A stretch of 64,000 nucleotides of DNA from Rhodocollybia butyracea (GCA_015501585.1 JADNRY010000033.1:1-64000), one strand, 5' to 3'; numbered from the stretch's first letter, positions 44,401-54,941 are shown. Made by a program: numbers and translations. Notes: generated from the letters alone by a model not told the origin.

Positions 44401-44979
44401 GCTGACAGTTTTTTTTTTCTCATGTATACAGCCTTCACCTGCATACCCGCCATCCTCAATGAATACCGTACCGCAGAACTCAACGTCCGCACCGGTTGTC
44501 TGAAAGCGCTCTCCTTCGTATTCGAATACGTAGGGCCTCAATCCGCGTATTACTGCGATTCAGTCGTGACCATGCTGGAAGACGCACTAACCGACCGGGA
44601 TCTCGTGCATCGCCAGACTGCCAGCACCATCGTGAAACATCTGGCGCTTGGGGTCGCCGGCCTGGGGTGCGAAGACTCGATGCTGCACCTGATGAATCTC
44701 GTCTGGCCGAACTGTTTCGAGACCTCCCCGCATGTTATTGGTGCGGTTATGGATGCGATCGAGGCGATGCGGGTGACGCTTGGGCCTGGGGTGCTGCTGA
44801 GTTATGTCTTGCAAGGGTTATTCCATCCGGCGAGGAAGGTACGCGAGGTGTATTGGCGAGTGTATAACGCGTTGTATCTTGGGGCGCAGGATTCGCTGGT
44901 GCCGTTCTATCCGGATTTGGGCGAGTTGAGTGAGGGGAAGAATGTTTATGATAAGCATCCGTTGCAGGTGTTTATCTGA
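41409..44979 (+). CDS. hsh155: Splicing factor 3b subunit 1 (SF3B1/HSH155), one apparent frameshift
   Basis: Starts [20 protein letters not shown]. The N-terminal region is disordered, with repeated RWD motifs (RWDVPEP, RWDSTPA, RWDQTPA), the conserved U2AF-ligand motifs that bind U2AF-homology domains, then [19 protein letters not shown]. The HEAT-repeat superhelix begins at [20 protein letters not shown] and runs to the end; [14 protein letters not shown] matches the cancer-hotspot K700 region. Introns are 43977-44037 and 44362-44431. SF3B1 anchors the U2 snRNP to the branch-point adenosine. One base is missing at 42496-42497: the sequence reads AAG GCC GCG, where the family needs AAG GCC CGC (KAREFGAG). 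Everything before and after is intact, so a sequencing deletion in a CCC run is the likeliest cause. The N-terminus is shorter than in human; an upstream exon is possible. Confidence 0.95.
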
Positions 44980-45214
44980 GAGGGGTTCGGTGTGTGTAGT
45001 AGGTACGTAGCGTAGTTTATGTGTTTCTTTATGTGTCTGCTTTATTATATACGTGTGTATGATATATAAGTATGTAGTTGCAAGCTGAAGACTTGGACAA
45101 TTAAACGATAAGGCCTACCATGTGAGTGGCATGGTTAGAATACTTGGTCGCTCAAATAGTCCCGGTTTGAATGAGCAAGCCGCAAATAAAAGAGAAAAGT
45201 ATCGCTAGATGGTA

Positions 45215-45291
45215 TAACCAACGTGGGAATCGAACCCAAGCTTCGCCTTTATTAGCCGTGAGCACACTCCAGCCAACTGAGCCACTTGGAC
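45215..45291 (-). repeat. tRNA-like unit 1
   Basis: On the minus strand: CCAAGTGGCTCAGTTGGCTG (A box), GGCTAATAAAGG in the anticodon region, GGGTTCGATTCCCA (B box). ATTATGATTTAATTATGAG lies to the right (upstream); two T-runs (TTTTCTCTTTT) lie downstream. Confidence 0.75.
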
Positions 45292-45513
45292 ATGAAAATA
45301 TAACAGATTATGATTTAATTATGAGGCTGTTGCAGTTCTCATCCAAGTGCATTGGGTACATCTCTCTACATCAGTACTACAAACAAATTATCACTACTTG
45401 AAGTAGTCAGAGCCCAGCCGTACCACCCAAACCCCACCTTTACATAGTAAGTACTAGTACTACCAAGTTGCAAGTATGATAAAGTGCAAAAACGAATTTC
45501 AACAATGTGTAAT

Positions 45514-45590
45514 GACCAAATGGGGATCGAACCCAAGTTTTGCGTTGAGTAACAGTGAGCATGCTCCCAAACCAACTGAGCTAGCTGGTC
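45514..45590 (-). repeat. tRNA-like unit 2
   Basis: Begins GACCAGCTAGCTCAGTTGG; B box GGGTTCGATCCCC; 3' end TTTGGTC pairs with GACCA. Downstream T-run TCGTTTTTGC. Confidence 0.75.
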
Positions 45591-45765
45591 TTGAAAAGCA
45601 ATGAATAAATATGATTCTTATGAGATACTTAGCTCAGGCAGTTTGCGTGACGTGAAGAGGCGTGCGTATTACCATTAGATTAGCTAGTCGCACCTAAGTA
45701 CCTTGGCTTAAAAGTCACAATATGATGCGAGAAAGAACTTTATCTATCGATCGATGACCATGAAT

Positions 45766-45839
45766 GACCAACTGGGGATTGAACCCAAGGTTCGTGCTGG
45801 TAGCAGTGAGCGCGCTTCAACCAGCTGAGCCACCTGGTC
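45766..45839 (-). repeat. tRNA-like unit 3
   Basis: Begins GACCAGGTGGCTCAGCTGG; B box GGGTTCAATCCCC; 3' end TTGGTC pairs with the 5' GACCA. Upstream box CCATAATTAAATCATAG. Confidence 0.75.
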
Positions 45840-46040
45840 CACGGACTATGATTTAATTATGGGCTGCCTGAGGCTGTTGCAGTCTTCATATAACTTGTAA
45901 AGTGGGGCATGTGAAGACTCCGAAAGAGGTGTCTCTCCACATTATCATATTAGTATGTATTACCATTAACGTAGCCTCTAGTAGTTCTTACCTTGGAGAG
46001 ATGATAAAATGCGAAAAAGAATTACAGACACACCCTTGGC

Positions 46041-46115
46041 AACAATTAGTGAACGAACCCAAGACTCGCATTTGTTAGCAGTAACTAACGCCCCAACCAA
46101 CTGGGCTAGTTGGTC
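46041..46115 (-). repeat. tRNA-like unit 4, degenerate
   Basis: Begins GACCAACTAGCCCAGTTGG; the 3' half is decayed (GGGTTCGTTCAC in place of a clean B box). Downstream T-run AATTCTTTTTCGC is kept. Confidence 0.65.
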
Positions 46116-46283
46116 ATGCAAAACCCGTACAAAAGATATTCGTCCATCAATACAACAATCGAAATACAACAACAAGACAGGCGGGTATGTAACCAAAAAA
46201 AAGAAAAAAGAGAAAACGTATCATTCAAACTTCTGTCTTTGCCGGTACCCACCCCGCACTCGTCCTTGGGCTAGTCTCCAGTA

Positions 46284-47298
46284 TCATCTGGGACCCTTGG
46301 TCTCGGGAATGAGGAAGTACGCGTAGATTAAGCAGTACACGCCACCCACAAGACATTCGCGGTGGAGGTTATCTTTGTCGGCGGCAACCACGAACGGGAT
46401 GATCAGAATTAATAGGCTTCCGCAGCCAGTGCGACGCCGCGAGATCGGATGGGGGCTGGTAATTATGGCCCAGGCGCCGGGGCCCTGGGTGGAGGCAGAG
46501 GAGAGGACGTAGAAGGCGATGAAAGGCAACTTCGACGTTGAAGCGATGACTGCTGGGATACAGTTGGTAAAGGTGGTGTTATTGACGGATTGACAGTGTG
46601 TTTCTAAGTAGACCAAATGAGTAAATACAAATGAAAAAAGTAAGAAAGAGAAGGAACTCACGTACTGCCCAAGCACCGACGGCACCGACGATCTAGAAGA
46701 AGCCGACGCTGGAAGCGCTCCATTGTCCAAACAGAAAACGGAGTAGAGTGGAGTCGAAATGTAACATCCTTGTGGTACGGGTAAACTGGAAAAGTCCACT
46801 TGCGCTTGGCTAGAATCTCCGCTGTTTTGTCCTCGAAAAGTCAGGAAATCCGAGGCTCACTGGGACCTCTAAGCCTCATAATGACACGTCGGGCCCTTTT
46901 GGTAAGGTATTGGGTGACTTGGGGGGAATGAAAAGACCCGTAGGGAGGAGCAAGTTGCATACAGTTACGGTACGTTTTTCAGTGGCGATGTCAACATAGG
47001 AGCCAAAGCCCCGGACTTATCGAAGACTACATGTAGAAGATGGTAATAGCTGGGACCGATACTAGCTATGAGTCTACCAGTGATTTCTGTCGGAGGTACG
47101 ACATATTTGGATGATAAAACATCTAGCGATGATCGACAGTCGGACAAACTGGTGAAAAGAGCGCCGAAGAATATGCCGGCTAAAAAGATAGAGACGCTGA
47201 GTTGTGTGGTCTGCTGAGGTCAGTTGACCAGTGTCCTTCCACGGATTAGTAGAAAGCTTTTGAGGCGGGACTATGATACCAAGTTGAAGGTTAGACAC
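46284..47298 (-). pseudogene. Decayed MFS sugar-transporter fragment
   Basis: The C-terminal part has FIAFYVLSSASTQGPGAWAI, an arginine cluster (ISRRRTG) and LVGGVYCLIYAYFLIPETKG. These match, in order, the TM10-11 loop and the terminal PETKG signature of MFS hexose transporters. Upstream fragments such as FLAGIFFGALFTSL near 47190 could be an early helix, but frames do not connect and most of the 12-helix body is missing. I read it as a relic. It lies between the tRNA-like blocks, where little is intact. Confidence 0.4.
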
Positions 47299-47629
47299 TC
47301 TTATTATGAGCGCCTATTGCCTTTCCATTGCGGATTGACGATAGCAATTCGAATCCTATTGTGCCTTTGACGCACAACTATATGCATGGAGAGCTCGTTC
47401 TAGCCTAGGTTGGACATCAGCTGACTTTCCCCGTCTATCCACGATCCCGACTCCCTGTTTAGTTTTTGCGATGTCGTGTTGAAATTTGCACGATGCATCG
47501 TTCTTGAAGAACATCCAGATTCTACAACTTTCAAACTACTCCAACTCCTAGACTTGAACAAGTCCCTGCTGAAGAGTTGTGGTGTGAAATCACAGCCTCA
47601 TTATAGTGCGTATCGATATCCCTTACACC

Positions 47630-48540
47630 CGTATGTGCATTAATTACTCATGTATAAAGCAGACCGTGAACAACTTGAGGACGCGACACGCCGTCGGGAC
47701 TCACCTGCACCCTCTACCAAAGTGCAGGTCAAGGCTCTCCTCGATACCATTAAGGGTAGACCAGATGTGATGTACATCGACCTCTGTCACTCAGGCCTCC
47801 CCCCCATCGTGATCTCAGTATTCAACAAATTCAACAAATTCTAAGGCTCGTTATCACTTCCCTCGAGAACATCGACTTTTCGCATGAGTTGCTTGATCAT
47901 GCTCTTACCTCCCTTACAGACTCCACCAACTATCGTTAGTTCTGGTACACTCCCCTTATAGAAGCAACATGTTGCCCAGCATTCCTCGTCAGCATTGACG
48001 GTCCCAACTTGACAGTCTCTAGCGCTGAGTTGGCGATAGTTCAAGTTTTATCAGCGGAAGGCTCGTATCGTATGAGTTTATTGGGCCCCGTTCTAACGTA
48101 GCTGGCCGTTCACGTTTGAAGAAGCCATTTTGCGTTGTCGCGTGGATATTTCAAGCCCTTCGGCTCTACTTGGAGGATCTTCGGCCGTTCTATGCCGCCC
48201 TTTCTCCGTCTCCATTTCCCCCTCGTCCTCCATCCCCTCCTCTGAAGGCATTGGGCTAGCATTTGCGTCATTTGCCGCAGACGGACTGGAGTACATTGAC
48301 CGCATTGTCCCTAACCACCCTGACAAAGCCCTCTTCCGCGCTCGCATTACATCTAACGGCAATACTCACTCTGAGACTTCTGTCGTCAAATTCACACACA
48401 CAGGTATTGCACCCACGCACACCATCTCCTCGCGTCGCTCCAACCGCCCAAAGCATCGGAGCTCTTCTTCAGCGACGTCGTTCCTGCGCTCAGGATTTTA
48501 TGTAGTTGTCATGGGTTATGTGCCTCATGAACGCTAGACA
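47630..48540 (+). pseudogene. Decayed kinase-like (FunK1-type) protein fragment
   Basis: Broken frames carry, in order, CPAFLVSIDGPNLTVSSAEL near 47975, then LEYIDRIVPNHPDKALFRAR and SVVKFTH near 48290-48400, then YVVVMGYV near 48505. The pattern hPDKalFkAr...vVKFt..y...aH.LLA...F.vvVMdYv is the N-lobe of a protein-kinase-like family common in Agaricomycetes. The segment THAHHLLASLQPPKASELFF is in a different frame from the flanking parts, so there are at least two frameshifts plus stops near 48100. No C-lobe (HRD, DFG) is visible. Confidence 0.45.
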
Positions 48541-49134
48541 ATGGTAGATGCGGGTATTGATTGTGGTGACTACGTTGCACGAGAATGGACTGGTTGGGGG
48601 ATTAGCGGCGGCCTAATGTGCTCCTGCTCCGGGGAGGGGGTTAGGATAGTTGACTTTGACTGGTGTGGTGTGGCGACGAGGGGACGGTCGTTTATCTGGT
48701 GGATATGTATCTCGACACTATGGTGGGATATCGGCATCATAGGAGACACGAAGGCACGGGCATATCACGAAGGGACATGGTGTGTATATGCGTATATGTT
48801 CAGGTACCTTACTGGCTCGGATCTGTACTTGCTGTAGTGCATGTTCCATTATTAGTTCTCTGAAATCGAATTAGACTGGTTCAAAATCTCCTCTACTAAT
48901 CAGTTACTATCTTTCCGTATATTGTCACTACTCATCCTCGCCATGCGATGCTTCTACGCATTTTTTCTTTCACCGAAAGATTCTTTTTTAATTTTTTAAT
49001 TTTTTAGAGTTCACAGTCGGGGACTTGGTCTGGGAAGGGAAGAACTACAATTGATGATTTGATTTTACTCGCATAGATTGGTTTACAGATATGATATCTC
49101 CTTTCAGCTTTCGTGTTTATCCTATGTACTATGT
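48541..49134. other. Intergenic, nothing assignable
   Basis: Contains an A/T tract with three TTTTTTAA-like repeats near 48985. No supported gene. Confidence 0.4.
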
Positions 49135-49404
49135 TCAAGCAATGATCTGAACGTTGGTCAAGTCGTAGAATGCAACGGTGGAGCCTAATTTGGCGTAGAC
49201 TCCAGCACGAGTCTCGTTGGAGGTCGGGGTCTGCTTGGGGCCAAGCCTGAACGCAACAAGCTCCCACCCTTCGGTGTCCCTGCTCCAATCGTCGGATTGC
49301 CCAGGTTTAATGGTGTACCAACTGTCACTGCCACCACTGTTGTAGTTACTGACGAAAACGTCGACTGACTTAGAAGACCTGTTTTCAACGTGCATTTTGA
49401 CCAT
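49135..49404 (-). CDS. Uncharacterised 89-residue protein, copy 1
   Basis: Encodes MVKMHVENRSSKSVDVFVSN, then SGGSDSWYTIKPGQSDDW and WELVAFRLGPKQTP, ending FYDLTNVQIIA. The alternating pattern suggests a small all-beta protein; there is no signal peptide, so it is probably cytosolic. I do not recognise a named family. The start is chosen at MVK because a CAG acceptor immediately precedes it and a GTGAGA donor lies about 50 nt upstream, giving a 5'-UTR intron; the in-frame extension upstream is then untranslated. It differs from copy 2 at only a few residues (S/T, S/E, Y/F, IKP/LNA, D/N), so both copies appear to be under coding constraint. Confidence 0.7.
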   Translation of the reverse strand: MVKMHVENRSSKSVDVFVSNYNSGGSDSWYTIKPGQSDDWSRDTEGWELVAFRLGPKQTPTSNETRAGVYAKLGSTVAFYDLTNVQIIA

Positions 49405-51557
49405 CTGCAAGTTGAATAAATTGGTGAAGGGCACATAGGAAATGAAATTTTTCTCACTTTGACTTGATGTTTGGGAGAGGGGGAGAATAATTCTGGTTCT
49501 AAGCAAGTGCAGCTAGAGGTTTGTCAGAGAGAGGAGGGAGGAACAGAAGTAGCGACTCACTAAGACTTGATGTGAAGTATTACTCTTGGCGTGCCGCTCA
49601 TCGATAATCAAACCGAAGGTCAAAATCAAAGCTTGCCAATTCCAAGTCATGTGTTCAACACTTGGTTCAACACTATGGTTCGTCGATTCTTAAACGGGCT
49701 CAATGGATAGGGGTGCTAAGATGATAGATCCATACTATCAGCGGTTGATCAACTAGTGAATCCGACTCCAGTCATTTCTCTTGTAGACGAAGAGTCTGCC
49801 ATATGCCTGCCTGTTGCCTGCCTGTCTACTAAGAATTTGGTGAGTATGATGTTCCCCAAGTCAATTCTTGTCTTCTGCATCAGAATCTGCAACAGTGGAT
49901 GTTGGATAATAAAATAGAACACAATATTACCACTCGGGATAATATATAGCACAACGGCAGAATAGAGTGAAAAGCACAATATATTCTGTTTGCCCCCTAC
50001 AGCACTGAGAGAGGGGGAATCGGATGAGGTAGCGTATATCTAGCTACTGCTTATATACTGGTAATGGGGGTGATAGGAAATAAGTACGTGTAAGTTCGTG
50101 TCAATAATGAGTGTGAGATAACTATGAGCTTGATCAATCATAACAATGATACTGATATCTGCTGATATCCAACAGTGGAGCCAGAAACAATCGAGAAGCA
50201 AGATGGCGGCTGGCCCTTACAGAGTGAATTGTACCCCAGAATGCTTCGAATAGGGCAATGCCTGCAGCTGCCATTCATGATAATTGCAGTCACTGCATTC
50301 GAGTATTCTAAGATATAATCTTTCAGAAATGCCCTCTATATGCCTGCACCTTCCATCCATATTAAGTGCAGCCGCATCCCTTGCGCATCCCAGTATTCAA
50401 CCGATGTGTTGAATGCCCGATTCATAAAGGATTATGGGGTACGACTCTCTAAGGCCACCTTGATTCTCAATCCAATCTGGCCTCATTACAGAAGACAAGA
50501 ATTGACTTGGGGAACATCATAGTCACCAAATGCTTCAAGAGTCAGGCACTTGGCGGGCACAAACACTCTCCGTCTACAAGAAAATTGGCACTGGAGTCGG
50601 AGCTTGTCAGATTTACCAGCTGGTAGTAAGGATCTATCATCTTGGCATCCCTATCCCAGCCCTATCCAGTATTAAGTATTATTGAACCCGAATGATCGAT
50701 GAACCTTGTTGAAGACATGGCTTGGAAGGCTTTAATTTTTGGCATCCATCTCCACCCGACCTGTTCGATGATCAATAAAACCATTACACGGCACGCCAAT
50801 ACTAGTTAAGTATAGTAACTCTACAGTGGCCATATGAAGTCGAAATTAGAAAGACTTTTCAATGATTAATGTCCGATGCCAAGATGGCAAGAAGCCTGAA
50901 TCCTTGATTGTCTTGCAAATTGGTATGTATGGGGCACTGTAAAGGTAGGAGAATTTTCCATGTGGAGATATTTAGACCACATCCGTTCACGCAGGATATT
51001 ACTTACGAGATCCCCCTTGTCCTAACTATACATGATACTTGATCCCAGATGTGGGGCCATAAGAAAAATGCCCCTCAGATTCTGGGGCTCAGAATGGTTA
51101 AAATGGGGCATTTCATATCGATTGAATACTGCTTGTTATGGATAGAAGCTGCAGGTGCCACAGGACAACTTCGTACTATATGCCCTTACGCAAGATGATA
51201 CCCCTCCTCATTAAACGGGGTACTTCACATTGATTGAATGCTCCAATGTGATTACTTATTATGGATGGAAGCTACATCGATTGCCATTGCATGTTCGAGT
51301 ATGCTACACACAGTAAACTTTCATTTTATTATTGCGGTCATATAAAACACCTTTGTAGATCGCATTCTTCCCCATCATCCACTTCACATCAATTCTTAGT
51401 GAGTCGCTACTCCTGACAATCCCTCCTCTCTCTGATAAACCTCTAGCAGCACTCGCTTGAAACCAGAATTATTTTGCGCCTCTCTCAAACATCATCAAGT
51501 CAAAGTGAGAACAATTTCATTTCCTATGTACCCTTCGCCAATTTATTCAACCCGCAG
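49405..51557. repeat. Centre of an inverted duplication between the two small-protein genes
   Basis: The two 89-residue genes are divergent. Their leaders match in opposite orientation (GAGTCGCTACT at 51400 and its complement at about 49550). Farther in, TGACTTGGGGAACATCAT at 50503 matches the complement of 49844-49861. Arms are therefore partly preserved over about 0.8-1.2 kb each. No further gene is seen inside. Confidence 0.6.
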
Positions 51558-51827
51558 ATGGTCAAAATGCACGTTGAAAACAGGTCTTCTAAAACAGTTG
51601 ACGTTTTCGTCAGTAACTACAACAGTGGTGGCAGCGACGAGTGGTTCACCTTGAATGCCGGTCAATCTGATGATTGGAGCAGGAACACCGAAGGGTGGGA
51701 GCTTGTTGCGTTCAGGCTTGGCCCCAAGCAGACCCCGACCTCCAACGAGACTCGTGCTGGAGTCTACGCCAAATTAGGCTCCACCGTTGCCTTCTATGAC
51801 TTGACCAACGTTCAGATCATTGCTTGA
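51558..51827 (+). CDS. Uncharacterised 89-residue protein, copy 2
   Basis: Encodes MVKMHVENRSSKTVDVFVSN, SGGSDEWFTLNAGQSDDW and FYDLTNVQIIA, nearly identical to copy 1 on the other strand 2.2 kb away. The start is fixed by the CCCGCAG acceptor directly before ATG, with a GTGAGAAC donor about 53 nt upstream (5'-UTR intron). A TATA-like TCATATAAAACACC lies near 51340, about 215 bp before the ATG. No signal peptide, no membrane segment. Function unknown. Confidence 0.72.
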   Translation: MVKMHVENRSSKTVDVFVSNYNSGGSDEWFTLNAGQSDDWSRNTEGWELVAFRLGPKQTPTSNETRAGVYAKLGSTVAFYDLTNVQIIA

Positions 51828-52177
51828 ACGTAGGATAAACGAAAAAGCTGAAAGAAGATATTCACTAGCTGTAAATCGATCCGTACGAGTATGCAAATAA
51901 CCATCAATTGTAGTTCTTCCCTCCCTACGCTATGAACTCAACCCTGTGTTCAACTTACATCTCAAGTTGTGGGCTTTCAATTACCTTGTCAGCGTAGACT
52001 ACGCACGACTCAAACGACAATGTCCCACGATGAGTTATATATCATACTTATGCCTGCGAAACAGAATGAACGACTCCCTCCAAGAACGTCGGCTAGAGTG
52101 ACTCATACTACGTATAGGGTATTAGTTGCAAATTAAAAAAAGAAATGGAGTAATGGATAACCGGCCAAATAGAAGAT

Positions 52178-52248
52178 AGCCAACGTGGTACTTAATCGAA
52201 CCCAATAATTAGCCGTGAGCACACTCCATCTAACTGAGCTAGTTGGCC
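52178..52248 (-). repeat. tRNA-like unit 5, anticodon region shortened
   Basis: GGCCAACTAGCTCAGTTAG at the 5' end; GGGTTCGATTAAG is a weakened B box. T-run TTCTTTTTTTAATTT downstream. Confidence 0.65.
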
Positions 52249-52449
52249 ATGAAAATAGGACGTACTATCATGATGAGGCTGTTGCTGTCTTCATCCAAGT
52301 GGCAGGTGCATTGGGTAGATCTCCCTACGTCAACATACTACAAATTATCACTATTTAGAGTAGCTAGAGCCTAATTGTATCCAAATCCCACCTTCAAAGT
52401 ACTACTAGTACAAAAAAAGAATTCCAATATATATACGATGGATTGTGAT

Positions 52450-52508
52450 GACCAATTGGGGATCGAACCCAAGTAAACATGCTCCCAAACCAACTGAGCT
52501 ATTTGGTC
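52450..52508 (-). repeat. tRNA-like unit 6, lacks anticodon arm
   Basis: GACCAAATAGCTCAGTTGG, then a deletion, then GGGTTCGATCCCCAATTGG. Ends pair (GACCAA/TTGGTC). T-run AATTCTTTTTTTG downstream. Confidence 0.7.
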
Positions 52509-52664
52509 TTGAAAAACCAAGAAGATATATGATTCTTATGAGATAGCTTAGGCAGCCTTATGTGCAGTAGCGCATGTAAAGAGGTGTCTCTCTATATTCT
52601 CTCTATATTAACATGTTATGTATTGGTACTGTTGGATTAGCTAGTCGCCTAAGTACCCAGTAAT

Positions 52665-52850
52665 AGAGGGTTGATATTGAAAACCAAGAAACCTCGCTCT
52701 AGAATCCCCCTAGATGGGACTGCTTCAGGCCTACCCTGTACGCCAGGGCCCAGATATGAGTGGAAGAGAATTCTATCAAACCAACTCACCAGCAACAAGG
52801 ACCAGCAGGGGGTGAAGCTAGAGCAAGGTTCCTTGATTTTTAACATCAAC
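52665..52850. repeat. Imperfect inverted repeat of about 34 bp, possible small MITE
   Basis: GGGTTGATATTGAAAACCAA near 52667 is the imperfect complement of TTGATTTTTAACATCAACC near 52832, and both arms end at CTAG. A direct repeat (CCTACCCTGTA / CATACCCTGTA) lies inside and beyond. Borders are approximate. Confidence 0.5.
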
Positions 52851-52928
52851 CGCTTTAGGCATACCCTGTAGGGCAGATACAAGTGAAAAAGAATTCTATT
52901 GAACCAACTTCAATTCGGCGCTTAAAAG

Positions 52929-53003
52929 GACCAGCTGGGAATCGAACCCAAGACTTGTGCTTAGTAGCAGTGAGCACACTCCAACCAGCTGAGCCACTTG
53001 GCC
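52929..53003 (-). repeat. tRNA-like unit 7, best preserved context
   Basis: GGCCAAGTGGCTCAGCTGG; GGGTTCGATTCCCAGCTGG. Upstream AT box CTCATAATTAAATCATA ends about 20 bp before the head; downstream T-run AATTCTTTTTCAC. Confidence 0.8.
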
Positions 53004-53486
53004 ATGAAAATAGAATCACGGATTATGATTTAATTATGAGATGCTTTACTTTAATTGAGCAGTGTTTCTTAAGAGTGATGAGGTTTATAGCAGGTGTATT
53101 CTGGTACAGAGAGAGAGTCGTTAAGATAAGTAAAGTATAATGTAAGATGTGAATATAGTCAACATACCTGGTACAGAGAGAGAGTCGTTAGAGGCTCCTC
53201 TCTGAACCAGGTTGGTAATATAAGTATCTCGATTAGGAATCAAGTTCTATATTCGTCATAGGCCTAAGGCGCTAAGTCAGCGTCTAACAGTGTTCATATA
53301 TCTTGTCCAGTGGGGTATGTGAAGAGGTGTCTCCCCATGCTATCATACTATGTATCAGTGGCATATCGCCATTAGCGTAACCTCTAGTAGGGCCCAGGCA
53401 CTATGTATACTAGGTCATGGCAGATATGATAAAACGCGGAAAAGAATTGTAGACACACTGAGTCCGCTCGAACCGTGACGATTAGT

Positions 53487-53554
53487 GACCAACATGGGGA
53501 ACGAACCCAAGACTCGCGCAGTAACTACGCCCCAACCAACTGAGCTACCTGGCC
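53487..53554 (-). repeat. tRNA-like unit 8
   Basis: GGCCAGGTAGCTCAGTTGG; GGGTTCGTTCCCCATGTTGG. T-run AATTCTTTTCCGC downstream. Confidence 0.7.
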
Positions 53555-53708
53555 ATGCAAAACCAAGAAGAAATATGATTTTTATGAGATACTACAGATA
53601 CTTACCTCCAGGGCTGTCACAGTCTTAGGCCATGTGAAGAGGTATCTCTCCATGTCAACATAATATATATATAGTCTTAGAAAGACCAACCAGGGAAGTT
53701 AGTAGCAT

Positions 53709-53755
53709 GACCAATGTGAGTATCGAAGTTTCGCAATGAAGCGTGCTCCAGCTTG
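53709..53755 (-). repeat. tRNA-like unit 9, 5' truncated
   Basis: Only the 3' half remains: GGAGCACGCTTCATTGCG, a weak B box CTTCGATACTCACATTGGTC. Confidence 0.5.
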
Positions 53756-53956
53756 CTCTGTTCAAGTTGTTATCAGATGCCTCACGCTGTTGCAATCTTC
53801 ATACAAGTGCGATGGATACATCTCCTCCTCATCAACTTGTGTCGTATATATTACAATCAGAGTAGCGAGTACTGAAATCCCCCTTGTAAGTAGTACTAAG
53901 TTGTAAAACCGGTAAAATACGAAAAAGAATCTCGAGGACACAAACCACAGTAATCT

Positions 53957-54023
53957 GTGGGAACGTGGGGAATTGAGCCCAAGAGTTGCGTTTATTAGCA
54001 GTGATCAACTGAGCTAGTCGGTC
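53957..54023 (-). repeat. tRNA-like unit 10
   Basis: GACCGACTAGCTCAGTTG joined to CACTGCTAATAAACGC, with the D-arm end deleted; B box GGGCTCAATTCCCC. T-run TTCTTTTTCG downstream. Confidence 0.6.
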
Positions 54024-54303
54024 TGATTCCGACAATTCTTCAATTAATTAAGAGACTCCTCACTCCTCAGTGCAGAGCAGCGCCGGAGCAGTGGAGCACT
54101 GGTTGGCGTTGTGTGTGCAGGCCCGGCTTCATACAAGTGCAGTTATGATTCCACATTGTTGAAGATATGGACTCGAATCTGGGAGTCCTTGCTTCAGACT
54201 CTTCGGCGCAACCCAAACAGTGCCACCCCGGACTAGCACTGAAGTCGCAACCTGTAGTACTGCGGAATAAACGGAAAAAAAGAATATCAACATCGTGACC
54301 TGA

Positions 54304-54381
54304 GTACCAACGTGGGAATCGAACCCAAGCTTTGCGTTTATTACCGGTGAAGCACGCTCAAACCAGCTGAGCCAGTTGGTC
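54304..54381 (-). repeat. tRNA-like unit 11, best cloverleaf ends
   Basis: The acceptor strand GACCAAC pairs 6 of 7 with GTTGGTA. The D stem GCTC/GAGC is perfect. B box GGGTTCGATTCCCA. In place of a 7-nt anticodon loop there is GCGT, then about 15 nt, then ACGC. T-run TTCTTTTTTTCCG downstream. Confidence 0.75.
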
Positions 54382-54543
54382 ATGAATTTAAAGACGAAGA
54401 TGATTCAGTTATTCCTCAGGTTGTCGCGGTCGGAATCCCCATTAGCATCGATAGGAGTACCAGCTTGGACTATCAAGTCACAAATATGAGAAAAAGAATT
54501 GAAAGATCGCATTCACGAACGGCTTGAGCTGTGTTACGTGTAT

Positions 54544-54616
54544 GACCTATGTGGAGATCGAACCCAAAATTCACGTTTGTTGATCGTGAGCACGCTCCAA
54601 CCAACTGACTTAGTCT
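54544..54616 (-). repeat. tRNA-like unit 12, 5' end altered
   Basis: GAGACTAAGTCAGTTGG at the start (A box damaged); TGGGTTCGATCTCCACAT (B box). AATTCTTTTTCTC downstream. Confidence 0.65.
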
Positions 54617-54851
54617 CGAAAGAGAAATGGATTATGATTTTAATGAGAAGCTAGTACTACCTCAACAATAATCATACTGCATACAAGTAGTACAGTGTTA
54701 CAAAGTTGAAAGATGCGCTCTCCACAGTGTTAGTAACATACAATACATCATCCACTGGTATAGCTAGAAGAGAAGTACCCGCAGAACAGTTGCACATTGG
54801 ACTATCAAGTCACAAAATGTGCAAAAGAATGCTGAACACATATGGATCCAT

Positions 54852-54941
54852 GACCAGTCTGGGGATCGAACCCAAGTCTCGCGGTTAAGTATTAGCAGTA
54901 CTAGTTACGCGTAACGCTCGACCCAACTGAGCTACTTGGTG
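54852..54941 (-). repeat. tRNA-like unit 13, expanded anticodon region
   Basis: CCAAGTAGCTCAGTTGGGTC; about 12 extra bases (TTACGCGTAACTAG) in the anticodon region; GGGTTCGATCCCCAGACTGG at the 3' end. Confidence 0.7.

Larger units (their letters stand above)
44980..46120 (-). repeat. tRNA-like repeat array, left block (4 units)
   Basis: Four tRNA-like heads, all on the minus strand, spaced 248-299 bp apart. Each carries an A box (TGGCTCAGTTGG-like) and a B box (GGTTCGATCCC-like). Repeated spacers contain TATGATTTAATTATGAG-like and CGAAAAAGAATT-like blocks. Individual copies are listed separately. Confidence 0.8.
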
